A stretch of DNA of 10,321 nt from Actinomycetes bacterium (GTDB lineage Bacteria > Actinomycetota > Aquicultoria > CAJVYJ01 > JAUVQD01), in the NCBI GenBank assembly GCA_030666075.1, contig DAOUYN010000014.1, positions 1-10,321 on the forward strand. The letters run 5' to 3'. Made by a program: the position numbers and the translations under genes. Shown here piece after piece: positions 1 to 6,903 of this stretch; position 1 is the stretch's first letter, and the number at the start of each line of letters is the position of its first letter. The notes under the pieces are model-generated. The model saw only the letters and a list, made by a program, of their open reading frames with translations, was not told where the DNA came from and made no database searches.

Positions 1-647
1 AGATAGTCAACGATGAGATAGCCGGGACGCCGCTGGCCATAACTTACTGTCCGCTCTGCGGCTCCGGCATCGCCTACAAGCGGGTCATCGACGGCCGGGA
101 GGTGGAGTTCGGTACTTCCGGTAAGCTCTACAATTCGAACCTGGTCATGTACGACCGTAAGACGAACTCCTACTGGAGCCAGATCGATGGCCTGGCCATC
201 GTCGGCGAGCTGACGGGGACCCGACTGGAAGCGGTCTCCATCGATACTGTTGTCTGGCGGGACTGGAAGAAAGCTCACCCGGAATCCGAAGTCCTTAGTC
301 AGGAGACCGGTTTCTCGCGCGCGTACGGCCGTGATCCGTATGGCAATTACTATGAGGACAGCTTCGTTCTTTTCCCGCTCGAGAATGAAGACGACCGCGT
401 CCATCCGAAAACGGTTGTTTTCGGGATCGAGATCGACGGTGAGTTCTCTGCTTACACCGAGGAGGATCTCGAGGATGATCCGGTCATCAAAGATACCGTC
501 GGCGGGGTCGATATCGACATCCGCCGCCTGCGCGACGGCACGGTCAAGATCACCGAGGTCGACTCAGGTAAAGAGGTCGTCAAAGAGCGCGACTTCTGGT
601 TTGCCTGGTACGCTTTCCACCCAAAGACGAAACTGTATGGGCACTAA
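1..647 (+). CDS. DUF3179 domain protein, 5' end cut off by the window
   Basis: The reading frame is open from base 3 and ends at TAA 645-647; the true start lies upstream of the window. The visible 214 residues match the DUF3179 family through its hallmark motifs: a cysteine pair in YCPLCGSGIAY near the window edge, FGTSGKLYNSNLVMYDR, SYWSQ, VVWRDW, VLSQETGFSRAYGRDPYGNYY, and the C-terminal FWFAWYAFHPKTKLYG. The biochemical function of the family is not established. The paired cysteines resemble a metal or redox site, but that is inference. An upstream ATG at 102 is only an internal methionine, because the conserved CPLCG motif lies before it. The gene is convergent with the propeller gene, with 18 bases between the two stops, and I see no terminator there. 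Confidence 0.88.
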   Translation, partial: IVNDEIAGTPLAITYCPLCGSGIAYKRVIDGREVEFGTSGKLYNSNLVMYDRKTNSYWSQIDGLAIVGELTGTRLEAVSIDTVVWRDWKKAHPESEVLSQETGFSRAYGRDPYGNYYEDSFVLFPLENEDDRVHPKTVVFGIEIDGEFSAYTEEDLEDDPVIKDTVGGVDIDIRRLRDGTVKITEVDSGKEVVKERDFWFAWYAFHPKTKLYGH

Positions 648-665
648 GCCGGGGCGCTCCTTGCT

Positions 666-1988
666 CTAGTTCTTGAATTTGACCAAGAAATCTTTCCGGA
701 GCACAGTCCCATACCCGAAGGCATACAGATTGTCGTTTGCGTCGACCGAGGCCCCGAGAGCGTGGCCGTTAAGAAAAGCCCGTCTCCACTGGTGATCGCC
801 AGAGGAGCTAAGCTTACCAACATATGCTTTAGGATAGACAGCTTTCGGAGCACCCCAGGAGCTCCGGCTGATATTGTCGGTGCCTGTCAGGTAGATGTTC
901 CGCCCGCTGTCGACCGTGACATCCGCTACGCGAATACCGCTCCAGAAGCGGGTCCACCGACGCGTGCCTTCCTTAGAGAACTTCGCGGTAAAAGAACCAT
1001 ACCGGCGATCGCCGGCGACGATAGCGTCACCCGAACTGTCGAGCGCCATCGCTGTCGCCCGCAGCCGGCGTTTCTTGCCGAAGCGCTTCGTCCACCGCAG
1101 ACTGCCGTTGTGCCCGAACTTCTTAAGCGCCGTGACTCCGGTCATCTCTTCCATAAAAAACTCGTCTTCCCCAAAAAAGCCGTAGCCCCCATTGTAGTTC
1201 CCATAATAATCGGGGCTCCCCGGGTACATGCCGAACATGCCGCCGCCATAGAAAAAGTCCTGCTTGAAAGCAGTTCGATCATTCTCCATGTAGTAGCCGG
1301 AATCGAGCTCGGTCGTCAACACATACACGCCGCCGGCATTGACCGCGATATCCACCGGAATCGCCATTCTCCTATCCACGCCCCACCGCGCTTTTATCTT
1401 GGGGCCCGTAAACTGCTTGGTCCAAAAGAACTTACCGCCAGGAGTGTACTTCCTAAGAAACATGGAAGGCAGGCCCCTGTATCGGGCTTCATCACTAAAG
1501 TCCCCATCGGTCATCCCGAGTACGAAAATATTGCCGCCGGGACCGAGCGTTATCTTGGCGATACTTGTGCCGGACCACTCAGGTCCGAACCGCCTGGTCC
1601 AGTGGTGGCCTCCTTTTGGGCCATACTTCCTGATAAAGCCGATGGACGAGTATCGGTCTCCTTCGGTCGTGCCAGTCACGTAGATAAACCCCTTCTGATC
1701 AACGGCAACGTCCGAAACGTCCGTATAAACCCCGGCCGTCCCGAAGAGCTTCTTCCACGCCAGGTCCTCTCCGAGCAGGTACTTTGAGACGTATATTATT
1801 TCATCCTCATGTCCGACCACGATCACGTCGCCGTTTCCATCTGTGGTGGACGCGATGATCCGGCGATCGCCGGGGCTCACATCAAAGAACTTCCGTGAAA
1901 CTACATCATTGACAGCCGCTGTGGCCGGTAATGCGAGTGCGGCCAGCAAGAGAACCGCAGTTAATGCAATCAACATCGACCGTTTCAT
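666..1988 (-). CDS. Secreted seven-repeat beta-propeller protein (SBBP-like)
   Basis: This 440-residue protein begins with a Sec signal peptide: positive MKR, a hydrophobic stretch at about residues 5-20, and a likely cleavage around ATA/A at 22-25. The mature part carries seven repeats built around a D-x-x-G-x-hydrophobic-Y-V-x-G core at about residues 49-59, 96-106, 148-158, 216-225, 316-326, 359-369 and 415-425. Most are followed by an aromatic Lys-Tyr-x-x-x-G-x-x-x-W-x-[RK]-x-F strand. That count suits a seven-bladed propeller of the SBBP or NHL-like kind, probably a binding scaffold outside the membrane; the ligand is unknown. Between repeats four and five, about residues 229-282 form a Gly/Tyr/Phe/Met-rich insert. 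The start is supported by AGAGAGG about 7 nt upstream. It lies 93 nt downstream of the lipoprotein gene and has its own promoter. An antisense ORF across it is judged a shadow. Confidence 0.82.
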   Translation of the reverse strand: MKRSMLIALTAVLLLAALALPATAAVNDVVSRKFFDVSPGDRRIIASTTDGNGDVIVVGHEDEIIYVSKYLLGEDLAWKKLFGTAGVYTDVSDVAVDQKGFIYVTGTTEGDRYSSIGFIRKYGPKGGHHWTRRFGPEWSGTSIAKITLGPGGNIFVLGMTDGDFSDEARYRGLPSMFLRKYTPGGKFFWTKQFTGPKIKARWGVDRRMAIPVDIAVNAGGVYVLTTELDSGYYMENDRTAFKQDFFYGGGMFGMYPGSPDYYGNYNGGYGFFGEDEFFMEEMTGVTALKKFGHNGSLRWTKRFGKKRRLRATAMALDSSGDAIVAGDRRYGSFTAKFSKEGTRRWTRFWSGIRVADVTVDSGRNIYLTGTDNISRSSWGAPKAVYPKAYVGKLSSSGDHQWRRAFLNGHALGASVDANDNLYAFGYGTVLRKDFLVKFKN

Positions 1989-2036
1989 AGAATGAACCTC
2001 TCTTTGAGTAATGAAATGTGGGACTACCGCTTGCTC

Positions 2037-2065
2037 ATTATCTCCGACACCGAGCAGACAGTCAA
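2037..2065 (-). promoter_or_regulatory. Sigma70-type promoter for the beta-propeller gene
   Basis: Read on the minus strand, TTGACT (2065-2060) and GATAAT (2042-2037) are separated by exactly 17 bases, and each hexamer matches the consensus at five of six positions. The predicted start of transcription is near 2030, giving a leader of about 42 nt with an AGAGAGG ribosome site. This means the propeller gene can be expressed apart from the corA-lipoprotein pair upstream. Confidence 0.6.
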
Positions 2066-2081
2066 AAGCTCAATGAGAAGG

Positions 2082-2906
2082 CTATAGTTTTCTGCCAACA
2101 GCTTTCTGGAGTTGGCCGAGAAGGCGCTCGAGCTCTTCGACGGCCCTCGCCTCTGGTGATTCTTCGGCCACCTGGAGTTCCAGCTCCTCAAATGCCTGGC
2201 CGAAGGCCGTCCATTCAGCGGCTTTTTCATCGATGAGTTGCGAGACTTCCTTATCGTCTCCGCCCTCGCCGGCGGCCCGGCTTCTATTGAGATGGTCGAG
2301 ACGGGCCTCAAGCCACTCGGTTTCGTTCTCGTGCAACCCTTTTAATGACACGGGGGCTTCCATGGCCCGCATCTTATCGATCGCACCGCTCAGTTTCTGT
2401 CGATAGGTCTCACCGACGGCCGCTTCATCCCCGGCCATCGGCGCCAAGTAGTAGGCTTGGCGGACCTCGCTTTCCCCGGCGAGCAAATCACTGATCTGCT
2501 TAAAATAGTCGAGGTCCCGATCGAGACCGGTGTAGAACGAGCGTGAGGCTTGAAAGTAAGCTTCGAGGGTTTCGCCCAGGTCCCGGTCGCTTCCAGCCCA
2601 CTCGACGCCGTCCAGGCGCGCCTCCATCGAGTCCAATCTAGCTATGGCTAAGCGATGGCCGTCACCGACCATATCGAGGAGGCCGGAACTCCCTCCGGAT
2701 ATCTCCTCATACTTAAATCTCGACCCCTCAGCGCCATACCAATTGACGGCCTCTAGCTCCCGGGCCGACCCTTCGAGATCACGCGCCAGCTGTCGATATT
2801 CTTCAGCAGTCAGGGGGTCGCCGTAACCGCCAAGCGCACACCCAAAAACGCCGAATGACACCAGCAGGCCGACCGCGATCAGCTTTAAAACGGTGTCCAT
2901 CTTCAT
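2082..2906 (-). CDS. Predicted lipoprotein, helical, function unknown
   Basis: I do not recognise the family. The 274-residue product starts with a basic residue and a hydrophobic segment (about residues 7-21) ending in V-F-G-C. Cys23 is the probable lipidated residue, so the protein should be anchored on the outer face of the cytoplasmic membrane. The rest is rich in Glu, Asp, Ala, Leu and Arg and looks almost wholly alpha-helical, with heptad-like leucines near the C-terminus (about residues 235-270), suggesting a coiled coil. The start lies 4 nt after the corA stop and no clear Shine-Dalgarno is visible, so translation is probably coupled to corA. A second ATG at 2900 would also keep the signal. 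Linkage to an ion channel suggests an envelope partner or sensor, but this is inference only. Confidence 0.72.
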   Translation of the reverse strand: MKMDTVLKLIAVGLLVSFGVFGCALGGYGDPLTAEEYRQLARDLEGSARELEAVNWYGAEGSRFKYEEISGGSSGLLDMVGDGHRLAIARLDSMEARLDGVEWAGSDRDLGETLEAYFQASRSFYTGLDRDLDYFKQISDLLAGESEVRQAYYLAPMAGDEAAVGETYRQKLSGAIDKMRAMEAPVSLKGLHENETEWLEARLDHLNRSRAAGEGGDDKEVSQLIDEKAAEWTAFGQAFEELELQVAEESPEARAVEELERLLGQLQKAVGRKL

Positions 2907-2910
2907 CGGT

Positions 2911-3828
2911 CTAAAAGAACTTTCTAATGAAGAATAGAAGGATCATGACTGAGATGACGATGATCGCCCCGGTCAATGCGATAAACGCCATCGGTGAGTT
3001 TTGCAGCGGCAACTCGACATTCATGCCGTAGAGGCCGCTGATAATATTGGGGACCATCAATACAACCGTCACGGAAGTCAGCAACTTCATGATGCTGTTC
3101 AGGTTGTTGGTCATGATCGTCGAATAAGCATCGCGAATATTGACGATGTTCTTGAGGTTGGACTTACAGATCTCTGTGAGCTGGAGGTTATCAAGAGACA
3201 GATCTTCGACAAGGTCCTTATCCTCTTCGAAGAGACGCACAAACCGTCCCGTCAAAATACTATTGAGAACATTGCGCGTCGGTATTAATACCGACAGGAA
3301 GTTGTTCAAAACCTCCTCGTGGGCCACGAGCTGGATTATGTCCTGGTTCGTGATTTTCTCGAGTTTGATGCGGCTGCTCTTGATCTGCCTGATTATCCGG
3401 GTGAGATGCTGATTGTACGCCGAGTTTATCTCCGAAAAGAGCTGAAGAAAGAGCTTTGTTTTTTGAGTGGTAAAGAACTCGAGCTTCTCCTCCAAAAAGC
3501 GATCGATATTTGGAAAGCGTTTACTGGAAACCGTGATAAAGAAGTCTCGCCCGAGCACGAAGAGAACCGGAATGGTGACGATATGCGAGCCGGCCTCGAT
3601 CGGAAACTGAGTATATATAAAGGTAGCGCTGTCTTCGATCTCGATGCGCGGCACCTCATAGAAATCGATAGCATCCTTGAGCAGGCCTAGGTCGATCGAA
3701 AACCGGCCGGCAACATCCGCAAGCTCTTCCTCGGTCGGACTCTCCACCATCGCCCAGGCGCCGGGCTCGAAATGGGCAAGCTCCCGGAGATTGCTTTCTT
3801 TTAATGTCTTTATGAATACGCGGATCAT
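2911..3828 (-). CDS. corA: CorA-family divalent metal ion transporter
   Basis: This 305-residue protein has the CorA layout. There is a cytoplasmic N-terminal alpha/beta domain (about 1-130), a long helical stalk (about 130-245), and two C-terminal membrane helices (about 248-266 and 281-301). The signature Y-G-M-N sits at 267-270, after the first helix and in the pore mouth. CorA proteins are homopentameric channels that take up Mg2+, and in some members Co2+, Ni2+ or Zn2+. The GMN loop continues VELP rather than the common MPE-like sequence, which does not define the ion. The C-terminus ends in a positive I-R-K-F-F tail as expected. The start is supported by AAAGGGAG upstream. It lies 70 bases from the rpsR terminator hairpin and is followed after 4 nt by the lipoprotein gene. 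I could not identify a convincing promoter in the short upstream gap. Confidence 0.9.
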   Translation of the reverse strand: MIRVFIKTLKESNLRELAHFEPGAWAMVESPTEEELADVAGRFSIDLGLLKDAIDFYEVPRIEIEDSATFIYTQFPIEAGSHIVTIPVLFVLGRDFFITVSSKRFPNIDRFLEEKLEFFTTQKTKLFLQLFSEINSAYNQHLTRIIRQIKSSRIKLEKITNQDIIQLVAHEEVLNNFLSVLIPTRNVLNSILTGRFVRLFEEDKDLVEDLSLDNLQLTEICKSNLKNIVNIRDAYSTIMTNNLNSIMKLLTSVTVVLMVPNIISGLYGMNVELPLQNSPMAFIALTGAIIVISVMILLFFIRKFF

Positions 3829-3898
3829 GGCGCGCTCCCTTTTTGCTGCAATGGCTAACGCTTCAGCTTACAACCAAACGACGCTCTTTTCCAGAATT

Positions 3899-3932
3899 AA
3901 AAGGAGCCGACGGTCTGCCGCCGGCTCCTTTT
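3899..3932 (-). terminator. Intrinsic terminator of the rpsF-ssb-rpsR operon
   Basis: An 11-bp perfect stem (3899-3909 with 3922-3932) encloses a smaller CGG/CCG stem with a TCTG loop. On the minus strand the stem ends in TTTT followed by AATT. It begins 24 nt after the rpsR stop. The stem includes four A:T pairs on each flank, so it may also work on the other strand. Confidence 0.88.
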
Positions 3933-3956
3933 CTCATTACATTCGCGCCAAGCGCG

Positions 3957-4250
3957 CTATTTGTTACGGTCGTACCCTCTACCGCCGCCGCGGCCGCCCT
4001 TATCGCGGCCAGTGGTCCTATCGGTCGGCACATAGCCGAGCAGGGCCATCTCGCGGGCCCGCTTGATACCGACTGCCAAGTCGCGCTGGTGTTGCGCGCA
4101 AGTGCCGGTGATCCGACGCGGGCGTATCTTGCCCTTGTCGCTCATGTAGCGGCGCAGGCCATGCGTGTCTTTGTAGTCGATATACTCGGTCTTATCTTTG
4201 CAAAAGCTACAAAACTTCCGCTTTGGTTTACGCTGATAATCAGATGCCAT
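3957..4250 (-). CDS. rpsR: Small-subunit ribosomal protein bS18, zinc-ligand form
   Basis: This 97-residue bS18 binds 16S rRNA next to bS6 in the platform of the small subunit. Family motifs are clear: the basic N-terminus, FCSFC, the [14 protein letters not shown] core, the TGTCAQHQR segment, and the [18 protein letters not shown]-terminal helix. Cys14, Cys17, Cys51 and His54 make the CxxC...CxxH set of the zinc-ribbon ('C+') type described for several ribosomal proteins. After GYV there is a Gly/Arg-rich tail of about 20 residues. The start has AAAGGAGTG upstream, 22 nt after the ssb stop. It is the last gene of its operon: a terminator follows and no rplI is present. Confidence 0.97.
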   Translation of the reverse strand: MASDYQRKPKRKFCSFCKDKTEYIDYKDTHGLRRYMSDKGKIRPRRITGTCAQHQRDLAVGIKRAREMALLGYVPTDRTTGRDKGGRGGGRGYDRNK

Positions 4251-4272
4251 GTCTCACTCCTTTGGTGCTTCG

Positions 4273-4722
4273 TTAGAACGGGATGTCGTCGCCAAGGTCT
4301 ATCTCCTCGACCGGGCTGCTCTCGGGTTTAGCGTCGCCACTCGGAGCTCCCTGGCTCCGCTGGCCGGCGCCTTGACCGCCGCCCTGGCCTTGCCCACTGC
4401 CCAAGAACTGAACATTCTCGGCGACTACCTCGACAACCGAACGCTTTTGGCCGTCCTCAGTCTCCCAGGACCGGCTCGAAAGCCGTCCCTCCAGGGCCAC
4501 CGGACGCCCTTTCTTCAAATACTCCGCGCAGAGTTCGGCCAGCTTGGCCCAGACGACGATATTAAAGAAATCGACGTTTTCGACTTTCTCGCCCTGCTTA
4601 TTCGTATAAGTTCTATTGACTGCTAATCCAAAGCCGGCCACCGGGCTCCCGCTCGGCGTAAAACGCAGCTCGGGATCGCGCGTCAGGTTGCCAACTAAGA
4701 TGACTCTATTCAAACTTGCCAT
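4273..4722 (-). CDS. ssb: Single-stranded DNA-binding protein SSB
   Basis: SSB coats single-stranded DNA as a tetramer during replication, repair and recombination. The 149-residue product has the OB-fold domain at residues 1-108, starting MASLNRVILVGNLTRDPELR, with the conserved WAKLAE and GRPVALEGRLSSRSWE segments. A flexible Gln/Gly-rich linker follows (about 109-140), then the acidic tip DLGDDIPF, through which SSB recruits other proteins. It lies between rpsF (8 nt gap) and rpsR (22 nt gap), the standard arrangement. The ribosome site is weak (AGGGA), so expression may depend partly on coupling to rpsF. Confidence 0.97.
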   Translation of the reverse strand: MASLNRVILVGNLTRDPELRFTPSGSPVAGFGLAVNRTYTNKQGEKVENVDFFNIVVWAKLAELCAEYLKKGRPVALEGRLSSRSWETEDGQKRSVVEVVAENVQFLGSGQGQGGGQGAGQRSQGAPSGDAKPESSPVEEIDLGDDIPF

Positions 4723-4730
4723 TTGATTCC

Positions 4731-5027
4731 CTACTTTTCGCGATCGGGACGTCTGACGATCATAAAACGGACGACATCGTCGCTGATCTTCAGGACCCGG
4801 TCTACTTCCGCGATGGTCTCCGGTTCGCCGGAGAAGTTAAATATCGAATAGTTTCCGTCTTTAAGGTGGTTGATCTCATAGGCAAGGCGTTTTTTGCCCC
4901 AATGGTTGACGGAACCGACCTTACCTTTGTTGTCTTTGATGAGGTTCTCGATCTTGTCGATCGCTTTTTCGTGCGCGGCTGAATCCAGATCGGGATGGAT
5001 GATAGCCATCATCTCATATTTGCGCAT
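4731..5027 (-). CDS. rpsF: Small-subunit ribosomal protein bS6
   Basis: The 98-residue bS6 forms a heterodimer with bS18 and binds the 16S rRNA platform. It starts MRKYEMMAIIHPDLD and contains the conserved NHWGKKRLAYEINHLKDGNY segment and the terminal RFMIVRRP strand, with the length usual for the family. A strong AGGAGGTG site stands 4 nt before the ATG. It opens the operon with ssb and rpsR. Its leader carries a structure resembling the S6:S18 autoregulatory motif, so the protein pair is likely to repress its own mRNA. Confidence 0.97.
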   Translation of the reverse strand: MRKYEMMAIIHPDLDSAAHEKAIDKIENLIKDNKGKVGSVNHWGKKRLAYEINHLKDGNYSIFNFSGEPETIAEVDRVLKISDDVVRFMIVRRPDREK

Positions 5028-5031
5028 CTTT

Positions 5032-5078
5032 CACCTCCTAAGGTCTGATACGGCTCTATTACTCATAGAGCAGAAGGT
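5032..5078 (-). promoter_or_regulatory. Candidate S6:S18-binding leader structure of rpsF mRNA
   Basis: On the minus strand a helix TCTG/CAGA (5074-5071 with 5047-5044) leads straight into a second helix CTCTAT/ATAGAG (5070-5065 with 5059-5054) closed by a GAGTA loop. The 3' side has an unpaired CCGTAT (5053-5048). A CCG bulge between two helices is the defining feature of the published S6:S18 mRNA motif, which imitates the 16S rRNA site. Next to the first helix, ACCT (5078-5075) can pair with AGGT (5036-5033) inside the Shine-Dalgarno. Binding could therefore close the ribosome site. Pairing was worked out by eye only. Confidence 0.62.
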
Positions 5079-5091
5079 CACACGAGCGGCA

Positions 5092-5100
5092 AGTATATCA
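5092..5100 (-). promoter_or_regulatory. Extended -10 promoter of the rpsF operon
   Basis: Read on the minus strand this is TGATATACT, an extended -10 (TGn plus TATACT). No good -35 is visible at 16-18 bases. The predicted start near 5085 gives a 58-nt leader that contains the whole S6:S18-like structure, which supports the assignment. An overlapping TATGAT at 5102-5097 is an alternative hexamer. Confidence 0.5.
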
Positions 5101-5223
5101 TAGGGCCCGAAAATATTCTTCCCTTATTTCTGCGCCTTATGTCTATGCCCCGACAACATCGTGGGTATAACAGTACCAGAAACGAAAACAGACAGTTGTT
5201 ACTGAGCCAAAAGCGGTGATCTC

Positions 5224-6240
5224 ATGGATGATAGTGTTGAAATAATCACAGCTCGCAAAGGCCGGAAACTGAACGAAGCGCCGCTGGTCTCGGTAGTCAT
5301 TATTGACAATGGTGACTGGTGGGCGCTCCGACGTTCGGTTGAAAGCGTAGTTGGGCAAAGCTTCACGGATATTGAACTGATCGTGGTCGACAACGGTCAG
5401 ACTGAATCAGAAGCGCAGGACCTGGTTGAGACCTGGCCCCAGGCGACGGTGCTCAAAAGCCGCGCCAATATGGGCTTTTGTAAGGCGGCCAACAAGGCTT
5501 CAGACATCGCTTCGGGACGCTACCTTTTCTTCCTGGAAGGTCAGACGTTGCTCAATGAGAAGTCACTGGAGAAGCTGGTCGAGACGATCGAGACTGAGCC
5601 GGACGCCGGCATAGTCGGACCTTTGATGCTCCACGAAGACCGCTCTTTGCACAGCGTCGGTATGCGTATCGACGCTCTCGGGCAGCCGTGCCCGAACCGG
5701 GAAGTCTTCGGCGCCGACGCCGAACTCGTCGAAAACGTCTTTTACGTACCGGGCGCGGCAATGCTCGTCAATAAGCAGCTCTTCACGGCCCTCGAAGGTT
5801 TCGATGAAGGCTACTTTTCCGGGCTTCAGGATGCCGATATCTGCTGGCGCACCAGACTACTCGGGCGCAAGATCGTCATCAATCCCTGGGCAATCGCCAT
5901 TTGCGGCAAGCGAGACAGCCAGACTTTCTCGTACCTGGAGTATCGAAATAGCCTGCGAATGATCATCAAGAATTATGGCGGCCTACGGGCGGCAGCCGGC
6001 TCGACCAAATTTGTCGGCACGACGATCCTCCAGTCCTTCAAGTCTTTAGTAAAGCTCGAGCCGGGCCTCGCCTGGCGCTACTGGAAGGCTCTGAGCTGGA
6101 ACCTCTTGATGTTGCCAAGCTCCATTCGAGAACGGCGGCATGTCCAAAGCCGGCGCCTCGAAGCCGACGAATTGATACTGCGCGACATCATCGTCGAAGA
6201 CGAGCGCTTGACGATGATCTCTTCAGACCGGGCCGCATAG
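5224..6240 (+). CDS. GT2-family (rhamnosyltransferase-like) glycosyltransferase with altered catalytic motifs
   Basis: The 338-residue protein has the GT-A fold order of family 2. There is an N-terminal VSVVI strand (22-26), IELIVVDNG (50-58), N-M-G-F-x-x-A-x-N (82-90), the sugar-nucleotide region around 99-109, VPGAAMLV (175-182), FDEGYF (193-198) and the acceptor-side DADICWR (203-209). These enzymes move a sugar from a nucleotide donor to cell-surface glycans. Here the metal-binding NPD of the usual FLNPDT is E-G-Q (105-107). The catalytic-base position of the usual ED-x-D is Gln202, and the usual downstream His is Cys227. The protein may thus be inactive, metal-independent or changed in function. 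The C-terminal third is basic and amphipathic, with no clear membrane span. GGTGAT lies just before the ATG. Its promoter is unclear; a TATAAC at 5166 lacks a partner. It shares a frame with the DedA gene downstream. Confidence 0.85.
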   Translation: MDDSVEIITARKGRKLNEAPLVSVVIIDNGDWWALRRSVESVVGQSFTDIELIVVDNGQTESEAQDLVETWPQATVLKSRANMGFCKAANKASDIASGRYLFFLEGQTLLNEKSLEKLVETIETEPDAGIVGPLMLHEDRSLHSVGMRIDALGQPCPNREVFGADAELVENVFYVPGAAMLVNKQLFTALEGFDEGYFSGLQDADICWRTRLLGRKIVINPWAIAICGKRDSQTFSYLEYRNSLRMIIKNYGGLRAAAGSTKFVGTTILQSFKSLVKLEPGLAWRYWKALSWNLLMLPSSIRERRHVQSRRLEADELILRDIIVEDERLTMISSDRAA

Positions 6241-6258
6241 ACTGGCTGGCCGAATATC

Positions 6259-6903
6259 TTGCTGACCCTAGCGCGCTGGCTATATCGCTTAACTTTGGCC
6301 TATGGCGTATTTGGATTGGCCGGCGGGGCCTGCCTGGAGAGCCTGGGCATCCCGATGGCCGCGGCGGTCATCGACATGACGGCCGGGATACTCATCCTCA
6401 ACCAGAGGACCACCTTTGTGGAAGCGGTGCTGGTCGCCGACGCCGGGCTCGTACTTGGCTCGCTCGGCTCATACTTCCTGGGGCGGACCGGTTCGAACTT
6501 GTGGATGCGAAAGCGCCGCAACCTTCCCGCAAGGCGGCGCGGAGAAAGTACGGCTGCCAAGTGGCTGGAGAAGCACGGCTCCAAAGCTATCTTCTTTGGC
6601 CAACTCTTCGGCCCGACCCGTACTTGGATATCGTACCCGGCCGGAGCCATGCGCATGGATGTCAAAAAGTTCACTTTCTATACGGCTCTCGGCGGGGCTG
6701 TTTACTGCACTGTGATGATCACGGCCAGCCTCTATCTCACCGACTTGATCCGCCGGCAAATCGATATCGAGACGGCCTCGAAGGTGCTGGGCTGGTCGTG
6801 GATACCGATGATAGCGGTAGGGGTGCTGTTCTGGCTTGTCGCGCGAAGGGGGAGGCGACAGCGCCTAGGCGCTGGCTTGGCCTCGACTGAACAGTCTCGC
6901 TAG
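6259..6903 (+). CDS. DedA-family membrane protein
   Basis: DedA proteins are membrane transporters or flippases; some move undecaprenyl phosphate or phospholipids. This 214-residue protein shows the family plan. An early helix carries E27 in LESLGIP, then G-S-L-G-S-Y-F-L-G-R (67-76), the K-H-G (105-107) re-entrant region, G-P-T-R-T (118-122), Y-P-A-G-A-M-R-M (126-133), and C-terminal helices (about 140-160 and 178-196). Of the two arginines six apart known to be essential in E. coli YqjA/YghB, the first is Gln115 here and only Arg121 remains. The PGE after the early Glu is also lost. The start is taken as TTG 6259, 18 nt after the GT2 stop and in the same frame, because the next ATG would remove the conserved Glu. 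No good Shine-Dalgarno is visible. The 3' end overlaps the opposite gene by 39 bases. Confidence 0.82.
   Translation: MLTLARWLYRLTLAYGVFGLAGGACLESLGIPMAAAVIDMTAGILILNQRTTFVEAVLVADAGLVLGSLGSYFLGRTGSNLWMRKRRNLPARRRGESTAAKWLEKHGSKAIFFGQLFGPTRTWISYPAGAMRMDVKKFTFYTALGGAVYCTVMITASLYLTDLIRRQIDIETASKVLGWSWIPMIAVGVLFWLVARRGRRQRLGAGLASTEQSR

Noticed and set aside
250..669. 139-codon frame within the DUF3179 gene
   Set aside because: It is a second frame of a gene with clear family motifs, and its Arg/Ser-rich translation is typical of an off-frame reading.
762..1787. 341-codon open frame on the + strand inside the propeller gene
   Set aside because: It is antisense to a gene with a signal peptide, regular repeats, ribosome site and promoter. 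Its translation shows no family motif and it looks like a codon-bias shadow.
3841..3898. A corA promoter in the gap after the rpsR terminator
   Set aside because: TTGTAA has no acceptable -10 partner at 16-18 bases. A promoter is probably here, but I cannot place it.
3677..4331. + strand frames across the corA start, terminator and rpsR
   Set aside because: They run antisense through a strong terminator and a ribosomal protein gene, with no recognisable domain.
5164..5172. TATAAC on the + strand (GT2 promoter?) and the minus-strand reading TGTTATACC (second rpsF promoter?)
   Set aside because: Neither has a recognisable -35 at a suitable distance, and the two readings overlap, so neither is strong enough to list.
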